From assembly GCF_001456025.1 (NCBI RefSeq), contig NZ_LMTZ01000001.1, positions 237,653-301,652 on the forward strand: a stretch of 64,000 nt of DNA, read 5' to 3'. The notes under the pieces are model-generated. The model worked only from the letters and a program-made list of their open reading frames with translations, had not been told where the DNA came from and made no database searches. Source of the DNA: Mastigocoleus testarum BC008 (GTDB taxonomy: Bacteria; Cyanobacteriota; Cyanobacteriia; Cyanobacteriales; Nostocaceae). Positions 38,639 to 46,834 of the stretch are shown here, in pieces (position 1 is the stretch's first letter; the number at the start of each line of letters is the position of its first letter). Both the position numbers and the translations under genes were made by a program.

Positions 38639-38794
38639 CTATCTCCTTTTGAGAAGTGAGTCGATCCAGTCTTCGACCAAAGATGTAATAGTCTTATCTC
38701 TATCCGCCGCATAAGCCCGTAACTTATTTAATCTTTTCTCAGACATCCTGAGACTTAATCTCTTCTTTTCCATATTTTGAATAAGCTCATTCAT
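38639..38794 (-). CDS. Small ribbon-helix-helix-like DNA-binding protein
   Basis: The 51-residue product ends in KKRLSLRMSEKRLNKLRAYA then ADRDKTITSLVEDWIDSLLKRR: a basic beta-strand followed by two helices, the layout of MetJ/Arc-type ribbon-helix-helix proteins. These are often antitoxins or plasmid regulators that repress their own promoters. No toxin-like gene adjoins it, so it may be an orphan antitoxin or a stand-alone regulator. Several in-frame ATGs exist (38836, 38794, 38773), none with a clear ribosome binding site; the domain itself needs only the shortest form. Confidence 0.6.
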   Translation of the reverse strand: MNELIQNMEKKRLSLRMSEKRLNKLRAYAADRDKTITSLVEDWIDSLLKRR

Positions 38795-39209
38795 GTGAAT
38801 GAGGAATCGATCCCATCCAATACTAAATAATGGCATCTATCCTTACATGAAAACGATTTCTCTACTTGAACACCAGAATAAATAATTATTATTCCGAGAA
38901 AATACCATTAATTAAATATTAAATATTAATATAAAAACAATAAAAACTACTTACAAGCACTAATAATTACTTTGTTTTTGCTGCTTTAATTACAGTTTTT
39001 ATTTTTATAGATAAAGTTGCCAAAATGGCAACCTCAACCAAAATTGGCAGGATATCTTATATAAAGATAAACGACTTCAAGGGTGTTGTTGTCAGGGTGT
39101 ATCACACCATTTCAATAAATAGTTGATACATTGTCTACCTTTCTCAAAAATAAAGATTAGTCACAAAATCATCTAAATACTAAAATTTAGATAATTGTAA
39201 AACAATAAT

Positions 39210-39388
39210 CAGGTTTGACATTTGCCGCGATGAGAATATCAAATATATACGAATGCTGTTCTTGACCCACACGTTAGCCCCCAAAATAAAGTACAGCATG
39301 GTTTATATAAATTCTCTACGCTTCAGCGACAAATGTCAGGGTGGGAGTTTGAAAGCGATTGATATGCTTCCTCCCACCTTTTTTTTTA
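39210..39388 (+). ncRNA. Candidate structured small RNA ending in a strong terminator
   Basis: A region without a coding frame shows nested pairing. TGACATTTG then CGC (39216-39228) pairs with GCG then CAAATGTCA (39326-39338). ATGCTGT (39253-39259) pairs with ACAGCAT (39293-39299). Immediately after comes a terminator, GGTGGGAG (39340-39347) with CTCCCACC (39371-39378) and nine T. A terminator with no gene upstream on this strand implies a non-coding transcript. A TTGACA at 39215-39220 with TATCAA 16 bases later could be a promoter, which would give a shorter RNA of about 140 nt lacking the left arm. The family is unknown. Confidence 0.5.
39340..39388 (+). terminator. Strong Rho-independent terminator with no upstream gene
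   Basis: An 8-bp GC-rich stem, GGTGGGAG (39340-39347) with CTCCCACC (39371-39378), is followed by nine consecutive T. It is oriented to end a plus-strand transcript, yet the nearest upstream annotated gene is on the minus strand. Confidence 0.85.
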
Positions 39389-39466
39389 TTCATTAATACT
39401 GTCTAATATTTATGATTTTTATGAACAATAAAATTTGAAATAAATTATGTTTGACTCATAAGATTT

Positions 39467-39494
39467 AGACGTTGTCATGCAACGTCTTTTTTTT
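39467..39494 (+). terminator. Second plus-strand terminator hairpin
   Basis: AGACGTTG (39467-39474), loop TCATG, CAACGTCT (39480-39487), then T through 39494 form a compact terminator. The AGACGTTG...CAACGTCT stem is the same core as in the MITE at 41636-41737, so it may derive from that repeat family. In the other direction it lies just after the stop of the hydrolase gene, but no T-run follows on that strand. Confidence 0.7.
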
Positions 39495-39510
39495 AGAAAA
39501 TAAGATTCGA

Positions 39511-40446
39511 TTAAATAAAATCAGTTCCCATTAAAAATTCAATAATTTCTTCATTAACGACCTCAGAAGCACCTGATGAAGCATCGTGACGACAATTTCT
39601 TAAAACTTTCAACTGAGAGTTAGGTAAACATTGATTTAACTTATAACCATGAGCAATAGGAAACCAACTATCTTGCTCTCCCCACAATATTAATGTGGGA
39701 CAATCTACAGAGTTTAGGTTATTTTGTATCTTGCTTAATAAACCAGTTTTGTTGAACTTACAATTTTTGATTTCTCGATCTGCTATTTGTAGTTCTTCAG
39801 CTGCTTTGGTTAAAGTCCCGGGAAATTCAATAAACGGATAAGTTATCCAATAAATATCCTCAGGAGTTAATATTGATGGGTCAAACAGCACCTCACGTCG
39901 TTCAATCGCCATAACTTCTCTAATCAGGGGTGCGAATAAATACGTCAAACGCAAACGATCTATTATTTGAACTACTTCTAATGGGGTGTGGGAAAATAAT
40001 CTCATGCCCCAATGAGGCAAAGCTTCTGTAAAGATTGGGACATTCACCACCACTAATCGCCCAATAATTTGAGGATGCTCTTGAGCAAGCGCTAAAGCAA
40101 TCAACGCTCCTAAAGATTCTGCAACTACCGTCGCTGGTTCGTCACATAATTCCTTAATAATGCGCTCAAATTCAATCGCTTGGTGACCTTCAACCTCTCG
40201 ACGATCTTGGGGTTTTTCCGAAAAGCCAAAACCTTTAGCATCAAAGCAAATTACCCGAAAATGTTGGGACAATGGCTCAATACTTTTACGCCAGTTGTAG
40301 CTCCAACTACCAATACCATGTAATAAAATTAGTGGCTTCCCTACTCCTTTTTCTCCGTAAGCTACTTGCATGGGATAGCCACTAGCATCAGTAATCGTTA
40401 AGTATTGTCTACCTTTGGGAAAGGTTTTTTGCCACCAATCTTGCAT
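39511..40446 (-). CDS. Alpha/beta-fold hydrolase
   Basis: The 311-residue protein has the oxyanion-hole motif LLHGIGSWSYNW, FDAKGFGFSEKP, the nucleophile elbow in VVAESLGALIAL (Ser in A-E-S-L-G, where the first position is usually Gly), the acid-bearing LILWGEQDSWFP and a C-terminal His in NCRHDASSGASE. The triad thus seems complete, although the His region is atypical. It could be an esterase, lipase or haloalkane-type hydrolase; substrate unknown. It may share a transcript with the DUF4112 gene encoded 31 bases upstream on the same strand. Confidence 0.85.
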   Translation of the reverse strand: MQDWWQKTFPKGRQYLTITDASGYPMQVAYGEKGVGKPLILLHGIGSWSYNWRKSIEPLSQHFRVICFDAKGFGFSEKPQDRREVEGHQAIEFERIIKELCDEPATVVAESLGALIALALAQEHPQIIGRLVVVNVPIFTEALPHWGMRLFSHTPLEVVQIIDRLRLTYLFAPLIREVMAIERREVLFDPSILTPEDIYWITYPFIEFPGTLTKAAEELQIADREIKNCKFNKTGLLSKIQNNLNSVDCPTLILWGEQDSWFPIAHGYKLNQCLPNSQLKVLRNCRHDASSGASEVVNEEIIEFLMGTDFI

Positions 40447-40477
40447 TTATTTAAAAAAATAATCTATTGTGTGTGCT

Positions 40478-40984
40478 TTATTTGCCTGTAAATAATCCTA
40501 CCAAAAAGCTAGTTATCATTACTGTTAAGGAAACTAAACCGATAGTGAGAAGTAATAAGCCAGCTACCAACATTACAATAAACCATACGTTACGATCCCT
40601 TTTGCGACCGGGAAACTGTAAATGTTCTTCAACTAACTTGAGATTATAGTCGTTAGCTCTCCAGGTAAAATCAAACAGATCCCCCAAAACTGGTACTGCC
40701 CCGATTAGGGCATCTAAAATAATATTCAGGACCATCTTAGCTAGCATTCCAGCAGGAGCACCCAAACGTGCAGCTTCTACAACAATATAAGCGGAAAGTA
40801 AAATTCCTAGGAAATCACCACCTACGGGTAGTAGTCCTATAATCGGATCCAAACCAAGACCAATACCTGTTCCCGGAATTACGATCGCACTATCTAAAAT
40901 ACGACTTAGAGCACGCAAGCGTTTGAGAGCGCCTGCTTTACTATTTGGGTCTATAGTGGAAAATTTTGATGGAGGTAAGGACAT
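40478..40984 (-). CDS. DUF4112 family membrane protein
   Basis: The 168-residue protein matches DUF4112: LDSAIVIPGTGIGLGLDPIIG, LLPVGGDFLG, then IVVEAARLGAP and GAVPVLGDLFDFTWRANDYN. It has a glycine-rich amphipathic region and a clear C-terminal membrane anchor (VWFIVMLVAGLLLLTIGLVS, in part). Function unknown. A diverged, truncated copy lies directly upstream (41157-41527), so the locus is a tandem duplication. It is 31 bases from the hydrolase gene on the same strand, probably one operon. Confidence 0.88.
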   Translation of the reverse strand: MSLPPSKFSTIDPNSKAGALKRLRALSRILDSAIVIPGTGIGLGLDPIIGLLPVGGDFLGILLSAYIVVEAARLGAPAGMLAKMVLNIILDALIGAVPVLGDLFDFTWRANDYNLKLVEEHLQFPGRKRDRNVWFIVMLVAGLLLLTIGLVSLTVMITSFLVGLFTGK

Positions 40985-41156
40985 AATAGGATTTGATCAG
41001 TGTATCTCCCCCACAGAGCATATCTTACATCATACTGAATCGTTAAACTGAATTTCTAAATATTACATAACAAAGTTTTCTACAATAGATTCGCGTACCA
41101 CTTTAAGAATAAGAATTTAATAACCTGTAATTCTAAAGTTTGGAATGGTGCGTTAC

Positions 41157-41527
41157 TGCAAGTGTTCTTCAAGTAGCTTAAGATTATATTCGTTAGCTCT
41201 CTAGATAAAATCAAACACGTCTCCTAAAACTGGTATTACTCCGATTAGGGTATCTAAAATAATATTTAGAAGCATTTTAGCTACTATTTCAGTAGAAGCA
41301 CCTAAACGTAAGGCTTCCACAACAATATAAGCAGAAAGTAAAAGCCCCAAGATATCACCACCTACAGGTAGCAGCAATCCTATAATCGGATCCAGACCAA
41401 GACTAATACCTGTTCCCGGAATTACGATCCCACGATCTAAAATACGACTTAGAGTACGCAAACGTTTGAGAGCACCTGCTTTGCGATTTGAATTTATAGT
41501 GGAAAATTTAGATGGAGGTAAAGACAC
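41157..41527 (-). pseudogene. Decayed tandem copy of the DUF4112 gene
   Basis: The first 108 codons are a close copy of the neighbouring DUF4112 gene (same MSLPPSKFSTI start and PGTG..LGLDPIIG), with one extra Leu before PVGGD. Then TAG replaces the TGG of the conserved FDF(T/I)WRAN; beyond this stop the frame continues RANEYNLKLLEEHLQ before a second stop. The C-terminal membrane anchor is missing altogether. The homologous upstream leader is also duplicated (TAGGATTT..TCAG). A truncated 108-residue product could still be made. Confidence 0.8.
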
Positions 41528-41625
41528 TATAGGATTTTCTCAGATCGTATATTGCACCTCTGAGTATAGAGGACGAAAATTTCAAAATCACCGCAATAAA
41601 GCTACATTATTTTTACTTTATGCAG

Positions 41626-41747
41626 ACATATAACACAATACGGTTCAGATAAGACTAAATCGGTTGCTATAGACGTTGCATGCAACGTCTCTACATGCCC
41701 AAAATAATTATGGTTCAACCTTAACTGAACCGTATTGACATATAACA
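41626..41747. mobile_element. MITE, 102 bp, with 10-bp target-site duplication
   Basis: Perfect 13-bp terminal inverted repeats, CAATACGGTTCAG (41636-41648) and CTGAACCGTATTG (41725-41737), are flanked by identical 10-bp direct repeats ACATATAACA (41626-41635 and 41738-41747). The interior has the 20-base palindrome AGACGTTGCATGCAACGTCT (about 41665-41695) and no gene. A 10-bp duplication points to mobilisation in trans by a transposase of an IS4-like group, but no transposase gene is present here. It inserted 15 bases beyond the stop of the downstream acetyltransferase. Confidence 0.92.
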
Positions 41748-41761
41748 ACCAAATGTATCTC

Positions 41762-42700
41762 TCAACGCCAATCATCAATAACAAAGACATCAGAGCGATT
41801 GTAAGCAGGTTGATTTGGTTTATGCATAGCCACAGCTAATCTATCAATTTTAAAACCAAGAGCAAGTATTTTTTTATAGGCGCGATCGCGTTCCGTACTC
41901 ATTCCACAAATTAAACGAGATAGTTTTTGTTCCATAGCAAATTTTTCACACTCTCGTAAGAGTTGCTCGAACCACTGCTCAGTCTCTTTACCTGGACGCA
42001 CAGCTGCAAACTTCACGTAACAAGTATCTTTACCTGCTTCTGTATTTTCTCCACAGTGACAAATTGCAAAACCTAACAAGGTATCATTACCCCAAAGCAG
42101 AATAGTATCGCCTAAATTTTTGCTGTTTACTGTAGTTATTTCACTTCTAACATCCAAATTATCGTAAATTGTATCTGTTAATTCATAACAACTTTGGAGA
42201 GATTCCATTTGCTCCAAATTACTTAATTGAGAATATTTAATTCTTTGCAAAGCTTGTTGGTAAGGTTGAGGTTGTTTGGAAGTAAATGCAATCAGAAAAC
42301 GGGGGTAAAAACCAAATTTTTGATATAAGCACAAATGCTTAGGGCTGTTAGCAAATGTACAAAATCCTGCTTGTTTAATGTTCCAAGATTCAAAGCATGC
42401 GATCGCAGGTTCAATTAATTTTTTCCCAATACCTTGCTCCCAAAAATCTGGATGTACAATAAGGGGACCAAATAGTCCAAAACTACCCCAATTAGTAGCT
42501 ATATTAACTCCTACTATTTGTCCATCAATTTCTGCTGCAAATGCTGCTTCTGGATTGTTATACCAACGATTCATATAGTTTAGATCGCTACCATAATTCT
42601 CCGGAATTGGATGTTTAACAAATTTACCAAAAGCAACCCGAAAAATATAGTTAGCTTGCATTAGTTCGCTTTCTTTGAGCAGACGAATAGAAATTGACAT
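41762..42700 (-). CDS. GNAT-type acetyltransferase with two lobes
   Basis: The 312-residue protein has an N-terminal GNAT domain (about 1-150) with LFGPLIVHPDFWEQGIGKKL, whose Q-G-I-G-K-K matches the acetyl-CoA loop, and LCLYQKFGFYPRFLIAF. The second half (about 160-300) repeats a weaker GNAT-like pattern (VKFAAVRPGKETEQWFEQLL, then ERDRAYKKILALGFKIDRLA) and probably lacks activity. Substrate unknown. The C-terminal end lies next to the MITE but is not cut by it. Confidence 0.78.
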   Translation of the reverse strand: MSISIRLLKESELMQANYIFRVAFGKFVKHPIPENYGSDLNYMNRWYNNPEAAFAAEIDGQIVGVNIATNWGSFGLFGPLIVHPDFWEQGIGKKLIEPAIACFESWNIKQAGFCTFANSPKHLCLYQKFGFYPRFLIAFTSKQPQPYQQALQRIKYSQLSNLEQMESLQSCYELTDTIYDNLDVRSEITTVNSKNLGDTILLWGNDTLLGFAICHCGENTEAGKDTCYVKFAAVRPGKETEQWFEQLLRECEKFAMEQKLSRLICGMSTERDRAYKKILALGFKIDRLAVAMHKPNQPAYNRSDVFVIDDWR

Positions 42701-42987
42701 CTAAAGGAAGTGGGATTATTTAGTAATTAGTAATGGGCAATTTAGTAATTTTTTGTTATTTATTAACAAAGTTAATAAGCATTATAAGCTGTGTCACAGA
42801 CACATAATATTCCAAATAAATAGATATGCTATAACGAATAAGGTGAAAGGAAAGAGGATAAATATTTTTATTCATACATTAAGGAAGAAACTTAGTTATT
42901 CCTTTCGACTTAACAATTATTAAAAACTTTTTGTTAAAATGATTTACATAAGTTAATTTCTGGTTGGAAAAATACACTTACCCTAGC

Positions 42988-44313
42988 ATGACCCAAATAA
43001 AAACTAATATCCAGTCTGATGAACCAAAAGTTACTCGTCTATTTTCTCATTTAGAAAAGGATGGTAACCAACTAAAACATCACCCCGGTAGTGTTTTTGG
43101 AAGTGCGGCTTTGCTTGCAGGGAATACAGTTGGGGCAGGAATTTTGGCGTTACCAGCGGTCACTTTACCAAGTGGTATAGTTCCATCTACGGCACTGTTA
43201 TTTGCAGTTTGGCTATATGTATTGATCTCGGGTCTTTTAATTGCAGAGGTCACCTTAAATAGGATGCGTGTAGAAGGACGTCCGAATTTAGGCTTCTTGT
43301 CAATAGTTGAAGGTACACTGGGTACATTTACTGGTAGGTTGGCTGGGGGTGCGTTCTTATTCTTTCATTACAGTTTGTTAGTAGCATATATAGCTCGTGG
43401 TGGTGATATTCTCTTGGGTGGAGCCTCTCACTTATTGGGTATGGATGGGGCTTTACCGACGTGGGTAGGAGCAATAATGTTTACCTCGCTTTTTGGTAGC
43501 ATTTTGTATCTTGCAAGAGACAGATTTGTAGAGAAGTTAAATAGTATCTTTGTTGTTATTGTTGTTTTCTCCTTTTTAGGGCTAGTTTTTCTAGAGGGAA
43601 CGCAGATTCACCCAGTACGTTTCTTATTTCAAGATTGGCGAGCTTTACCTGGGGCTGTTTCCGTAATGTTGGTGGCGATGTTTTTTCATAGCGTCGTACC
43701 AGTCATCGTTAGCCAATTGGAAGGGGATATACAAAAGATTCGCAAGTCAATTGTTATTGGCTCTTCGATCCCTCTAGTTATGTTCTTGGTATGGAATGCT
43801 GTAATTTTAGGAAGTATTAGTCCTCAAATCGTGGAGAATATTTCCTCGGGGGAAACAGTTTTCGACCCCTTACAGTTCCTCTACACCCATGGAGCACAGA
43901 ATATTTTGGGAGTACTAATTCCTGTATTTTCAGAGTTTGCGATCGTAACTTCTTTTATTGGCTTTTTCTTTGGTTTACGGGATTTTTTCCAAGACATGAA
44001 TTTGTTTGAGATTAATCAGCCCGTTCCCCGTTTACCAGTAATCTCATTGGTGATGTTTCCGCCGATGAGTTTATCACTAATTAATCCCAACATATTTTTT
44101 GGTGCTCTAGATTATGCAGGAAGTTTTAGTATCTCAATTTTAGGGGGAATTCTTCCAGCGTTGATGAGTTGGAAACAACGGGAAACTGATCGCGATTCAA
44201 ATAACGACCATCAAATTCTTGCTCCTGGTGGAAAAATTACCCTAGTTTTAACAATTGCGATCGCGCTGGTAATTATAGTTAGGCAAATTTTACTAATGAG
44301 TCCCCAGTTTTAA
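42988..44313 (+). CDS. Aromatic amino-acid permease (tyrosine/tryptophan transporter family)
   Basis: The 441-residue protein has about 11 membrane helices and opens with HPGSVFGSAALLAGNTVGAGILALPAV (given in part), the hallmark of the hydroxy/aromatic amino-acid permease family (TyrP/Mtr/TnaB). It should import tryptophan or tyrosine by proton symport across the plasma membrane. An in-frame TTG at 42964 adds eight residues; neither start has a strong ribosome binding site, and the ATG is preferred. A terminator hairpin follows at 44350. Neighbours are unrelated, so it is probably a single-gene unit. Confidence 0.87.
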   Translation: MTQIKTNIQSDEPKVTRLFSHLEKDGNQLKHHPGSVFGSAALLAGNTVGAGILALPAVTLPSGIVPSTALLFAVWLYVLISGLLIAEVTLNRMRVEGRPNLGFLSIVEGTLGTFTGRLAGGAFLFFHYSLLVAYIARGGDILLGGASHLLGMDGALPTWVGAIMFTSLFGSILYLARDRFVEKLNSIFVVIVVFSFLGLVFLEGTQIHPVRFLFQDWRALPGAVSVMLVAMFFHSVVPVIVSQLEGDIQKIRKSIVIGSSIPLVMFLVWNAVILGSISPQIVENISSGETVFDPLQFLYTHGAQNILGVLIPVFSEFAIVTSFIGFFFGLRDFFQDMNLFEINQPVPRLPVISLVMFPPMSLSLINPNIFFGALDYAGSFSISILGGILPALMSWKQRETDRDSNNDHQILAPGGKITLVLTIAIALVIIVRQILLMSPQF

Positions 44314-44349
44314 AGTTCTAGTTGCTTGTAGAAATTTAATTTGCTTGTA

Positions 44350-44375
44350 GAGGGGTTAAGGAGGATTTACCCCTC
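44350..44375 (+). terminator. Terminator-like hairpin after the permease gene
   Basis: GAGGGGT (44350-44356) pairs with ACCCCTC (44369-44375) around a 12-base loop, 37 bases after the stop. The following sequence is only moderately T-rich. Confidence 0.55.
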
Positions 44376-44795
44376 CACTAGTTTCAATATTTCTGACTTC
44401 GGTGAGAAACAAACCACCAGAGAACAATGCATCACTAAGTAATATTTATAACTTAATCAATAAGATTAGTTGATTGAGATAAACTTATCCCATACTTCTT
44501 CCCCATTGATTGTAAAAGTATTTGTAGCAGTAAATTTTTTGATTAGGAAATAACCTTAACAACAAGGATGACGCTTTCTTAATACCCTCTTATACTTATA
44601 GCTGTCAAGACTAACAAGCATCAAATAACCTTGCTACTTGACTATAGTTCATTAGTACTATACTTTGGTTTTGGCGAGACTAAACTTCGCTAGGTTTCTT
44701 CACAGTATGGACTGTTTAAGTATCAGTGAGGAGTTTTTGTTCGCTGAAACGCCATAAATCAAGTTGTAACTTGTAATGTCTAAGGGTGAGGTTAT
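44376..44795. other. Intergenic region
   Basis: About 420 bases with no coding frame or strong repeat that I can see. It should contain the promoter of the gene at 44796. Confidence 0.45.
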
Positions 44796-45782
44796 ATGGG
44801 ACACAGATCCAATTTCGTTATTATCCAAAACAGGGAAATAAACATTTACTATTCTCATTGGGGTGCAATTTCTATTCCCAAAGATATTTTTTATGGTCCC
44901 CAAATTACCATTGACTATATTAAGTCTTTGCAACCTGTAGAAACCTTATTGGATGACCTATGGTGTGAAGGTGCAGTACTCGTAGATACTCATGAGAAAC
45001 AGCTGATATTTTGGGGTGGTGATGGTTATGAGTATCCAGCAGTTCGTAAATATTTCATTTCCCTGCTCCAGTTAAATTGGGAAGGTTGGGGAATTCGCTG
45101 GGCTGAACAGGGAATTATTGATATAGCCCAATATTTAAGAATAGATATTTCGCAAGTACAAACAGATATTGATTATTATCACTGGAAAAATTATCGAGGT
45201 TGGTTGGAAAATAGCAAAACCGATTGTACTGAGACTCTTCTCACAGTTAAATATCATCCAGAACTGATTTTAGATTATAGATTTGATAATTATCTTACTG
45301 AGTTACTTTCCACCGGTTCAAGTTTATTTGAACTCCTTCAAAGTTGTGACCCAGTAGCAATTCCAGATGAAGAGAAAGTATGCAGTGGAGCATATTTAAA
45401 TTTGTTTGAAAAAGAAATTTGGGTATGGTGGGGTAGACCAACAGATGAAAGAGTTGTAAGTAAAATATTAAGACACTGGGATGGTTGGACAGTCAAGCGT
45501 CACACAGAAGGTTTACCTTTTCAAGTAGAACTTTCAGGTCGTAGTTCAGATTTTATTCGGATGGAAGCAGAAACAGTAATTGAGCAAATATTAGATGACA
45601 TAACTAAAAATGATAGATTCGACCCCAGAAAATGGATTGATACTATTGCATCTAATTGCGTTAATATCGAATATGCAGATATTTGGATCAATCCCGATAC
45701 ATTGAATAATTCTCAGCCAGAAATCACCGAGCGGGAAAAACAACAAGTTTTGCAGAGGATAATTAAATTATTGGAAGATTGA
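44796..45782 (+). CDS. Conserved hypothetical protein (MGHR...YYSHWGA family)
   Basis: The 328-residue protein begins MGHRSNFVIIQNREINIYYS and continues HWGAISIPKDIFYGP, a start I associate with an uncharacterised family in cyanobacteria and actinobacteria. It is rich in Trp (LIFWGGDGYEYP, WEGWGIRWAEQG, WVWWGRPTDERV), soluble, with two similar halves each holding a Trp-rich strand pair, which hints at an internal duplication. No catalytic motif is recognised. GAGG five bases before the ATG supports the start. No function is proposed. Confidence 0.65.
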   Translation: MGHRSNFVIIQNREINIYYSHWGAISIPKDIFYGPQITIDYIKSLQPVETLLDDLWCEGAVLVDTHEKQLIFWGGDGYEYPAVRKYFISLLQLNWEGWGIRWAEQGIIDIAQYLRIDISQVQTDIDYYHWKNYRGWLENSKTDCTETLLTVKYHPELILDYRFDNYLTELLSTGSSLFELLQSCDPVAIPDEEKVCSGAYLNLFEKEIWVWWGRPTDERVVSKILRHWDGWTVKRHTEGLPFQVELSGRSSDFIRMEAETVIEQILDDITKNDRFDPRKWIDTIASNCVNIEYADIWINPDTLNNSQPEITEREKQQVLQRIIKLLED

Positions 45783-45932
45783 GCATTGAAAAATTTAAGG
45801 AATAGATAATGGGTAATGGGTAACAGGTAATTGGTAATAAAAACCTATCCATTACCCTCATCCCTTCTTGATACTCCAAAACTTCATAAATTTTTGATTA
45901 GCTATCGGTCAAAACAGTAAAAGGATGGGTTA

Positions 45933-46319
45933 TCATCCATCAGTTTGAGCTTTAGATGCTTGCAGATTAGTCAGAGTTTTCCAGGTGTTTGCACTGGTAT
46001 CGAAACATTTCCAAGTTTCCTTGCTTGGGTCTTTATAGCAAAATAAACAACGGTCATCAGCATCGAAGTCATCAGTCAAGTAGTAGACAATTCCGCGAAA
46101 AGGATAAGTTTTTCGACTCAGTCGTTTTGCAACTGCTTGATTAGGACATTCGACCACGAATACCGGTTCTGCTTTTAAATGAGCTAGAGAAAAAAAACAC
46201 ATTCTTAAGATAGCCCGAAGCCAACTTTCCGAATGCTCAAAATAGTCATCAATGATTTTATTCGTTAGAGCTTGCTCCAAAGATCGATCTTTTTCTTTAG
46301 AAGCATGAAAATCAGACAT
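45933..46319 (-). CDS. Hypothetical protein
   Basis: A 128-residue soluble protein with SESWLRAILRMCFFSLAHLK and a C-terminal half rich in aromatic residues and Asp (FRGIVYYLTDDFDADDRCLF, then TWKCFDTSANTWKTL). It has five cysteines without an obvious metal-site spacing. I do not recognise the family. AGGTG before the ATG supports the start. A Fur-box-like site lies about 460 bases upstream, too far to assign with confidence. Confidence 0.55.
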   Translation of the reverse strand: MSDFHASKEKDRSLEQALTNKIIDDYFEHSESWLRAILRMCFFSLAHLKAEPVFVVECPNQAVAKRLSRKTYPFRGIVYYLTDDFDADDRCLFCYKDPSKETWKCFDTSANTWKTLTNLQASKAQTDG

Positions 46320-46834
46320 AGCAGCACCTATTGCTACACCATTGGTTCGAGATTAAACTAAAAGTCCGGCGAATGACAAGGGTATGAGGTAAAACAGGAC
46401 ATCGCCGGTAAGAGTAGCAAGGCAAGCAAACAGTGAATTGAAGACAAACATTCAGCATAAATGTTAAAAATTAAAATATTTGGACTTATTTGCTTATCCA
46501 AAGCTACCCATTCTCTATTCTTACCAAGAAAGTACTTAATTACCAACCGTATTCGAAATAGTTTGTCATCAAATATAAATTAAGTTTAGAGAAATCTCGA
46601 TTTATTGTTGTTTGTAATTGGTAATTAATAAAATCGCTATTTCTTTTGAAGGTGCATCAATTCATGCAACCTAGCAAACCGTATCAGGACATGAAAGGCG
46701 ACAACTTCTCAGGAAAGTATACGTTTCAATTATTCCAGTTAAGCAACCAATTTAAAGGACATTCAGTAGACAATTAACCCAAATAATGATAATCATTCTT
46801 GCAAATGTCTTTTTTTTTGTAAGTCCATTAAATT
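46320..46834. other. Intergenic region containing a Fur-box-like site
   Basis: A 515-base AT-rich gap between two minus-strand genes. The frame at 46358-46546 is hydrophobic and Cys-rich without similarity and is not considered a gene. A Fur-like palindrome lies at 46782-46800. Confidence 0.5.
46782..46800. promoter_or_regulatory. Fur-box-like palindrome
   Basis: AATAATGATAATCATTCTT matches 16 of 19 positions of the classical Fur consensus (GATAATGATAATCATTATC), including a perfect AATGAT-A-ATCATT core. It lies 35 bases beyond the stop of the AAA-WD40 gene and 463 bases upstream of the gene ending at 45933. Which transcript it would control is unclear. Confidence 0.4.

Noticed and set aside
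38639..38836. Complete toxin-antitoxin pair at the ribbon-helix-helix gene
   Set aside because: No second small gene adjoins it on the same strand; only the DNA-binding part can be supported.
39210..39388. Identification as 6S RNA
   Set aside because: The rod-like pairing is suggestive, but I could not match the conserved central bubble or known sequence motifs, so no family name is given.
46358..46546. 62-codon minus-strand frame
   Set aside because: Unusual composition, no ribosome binding site, no recognisable motif.
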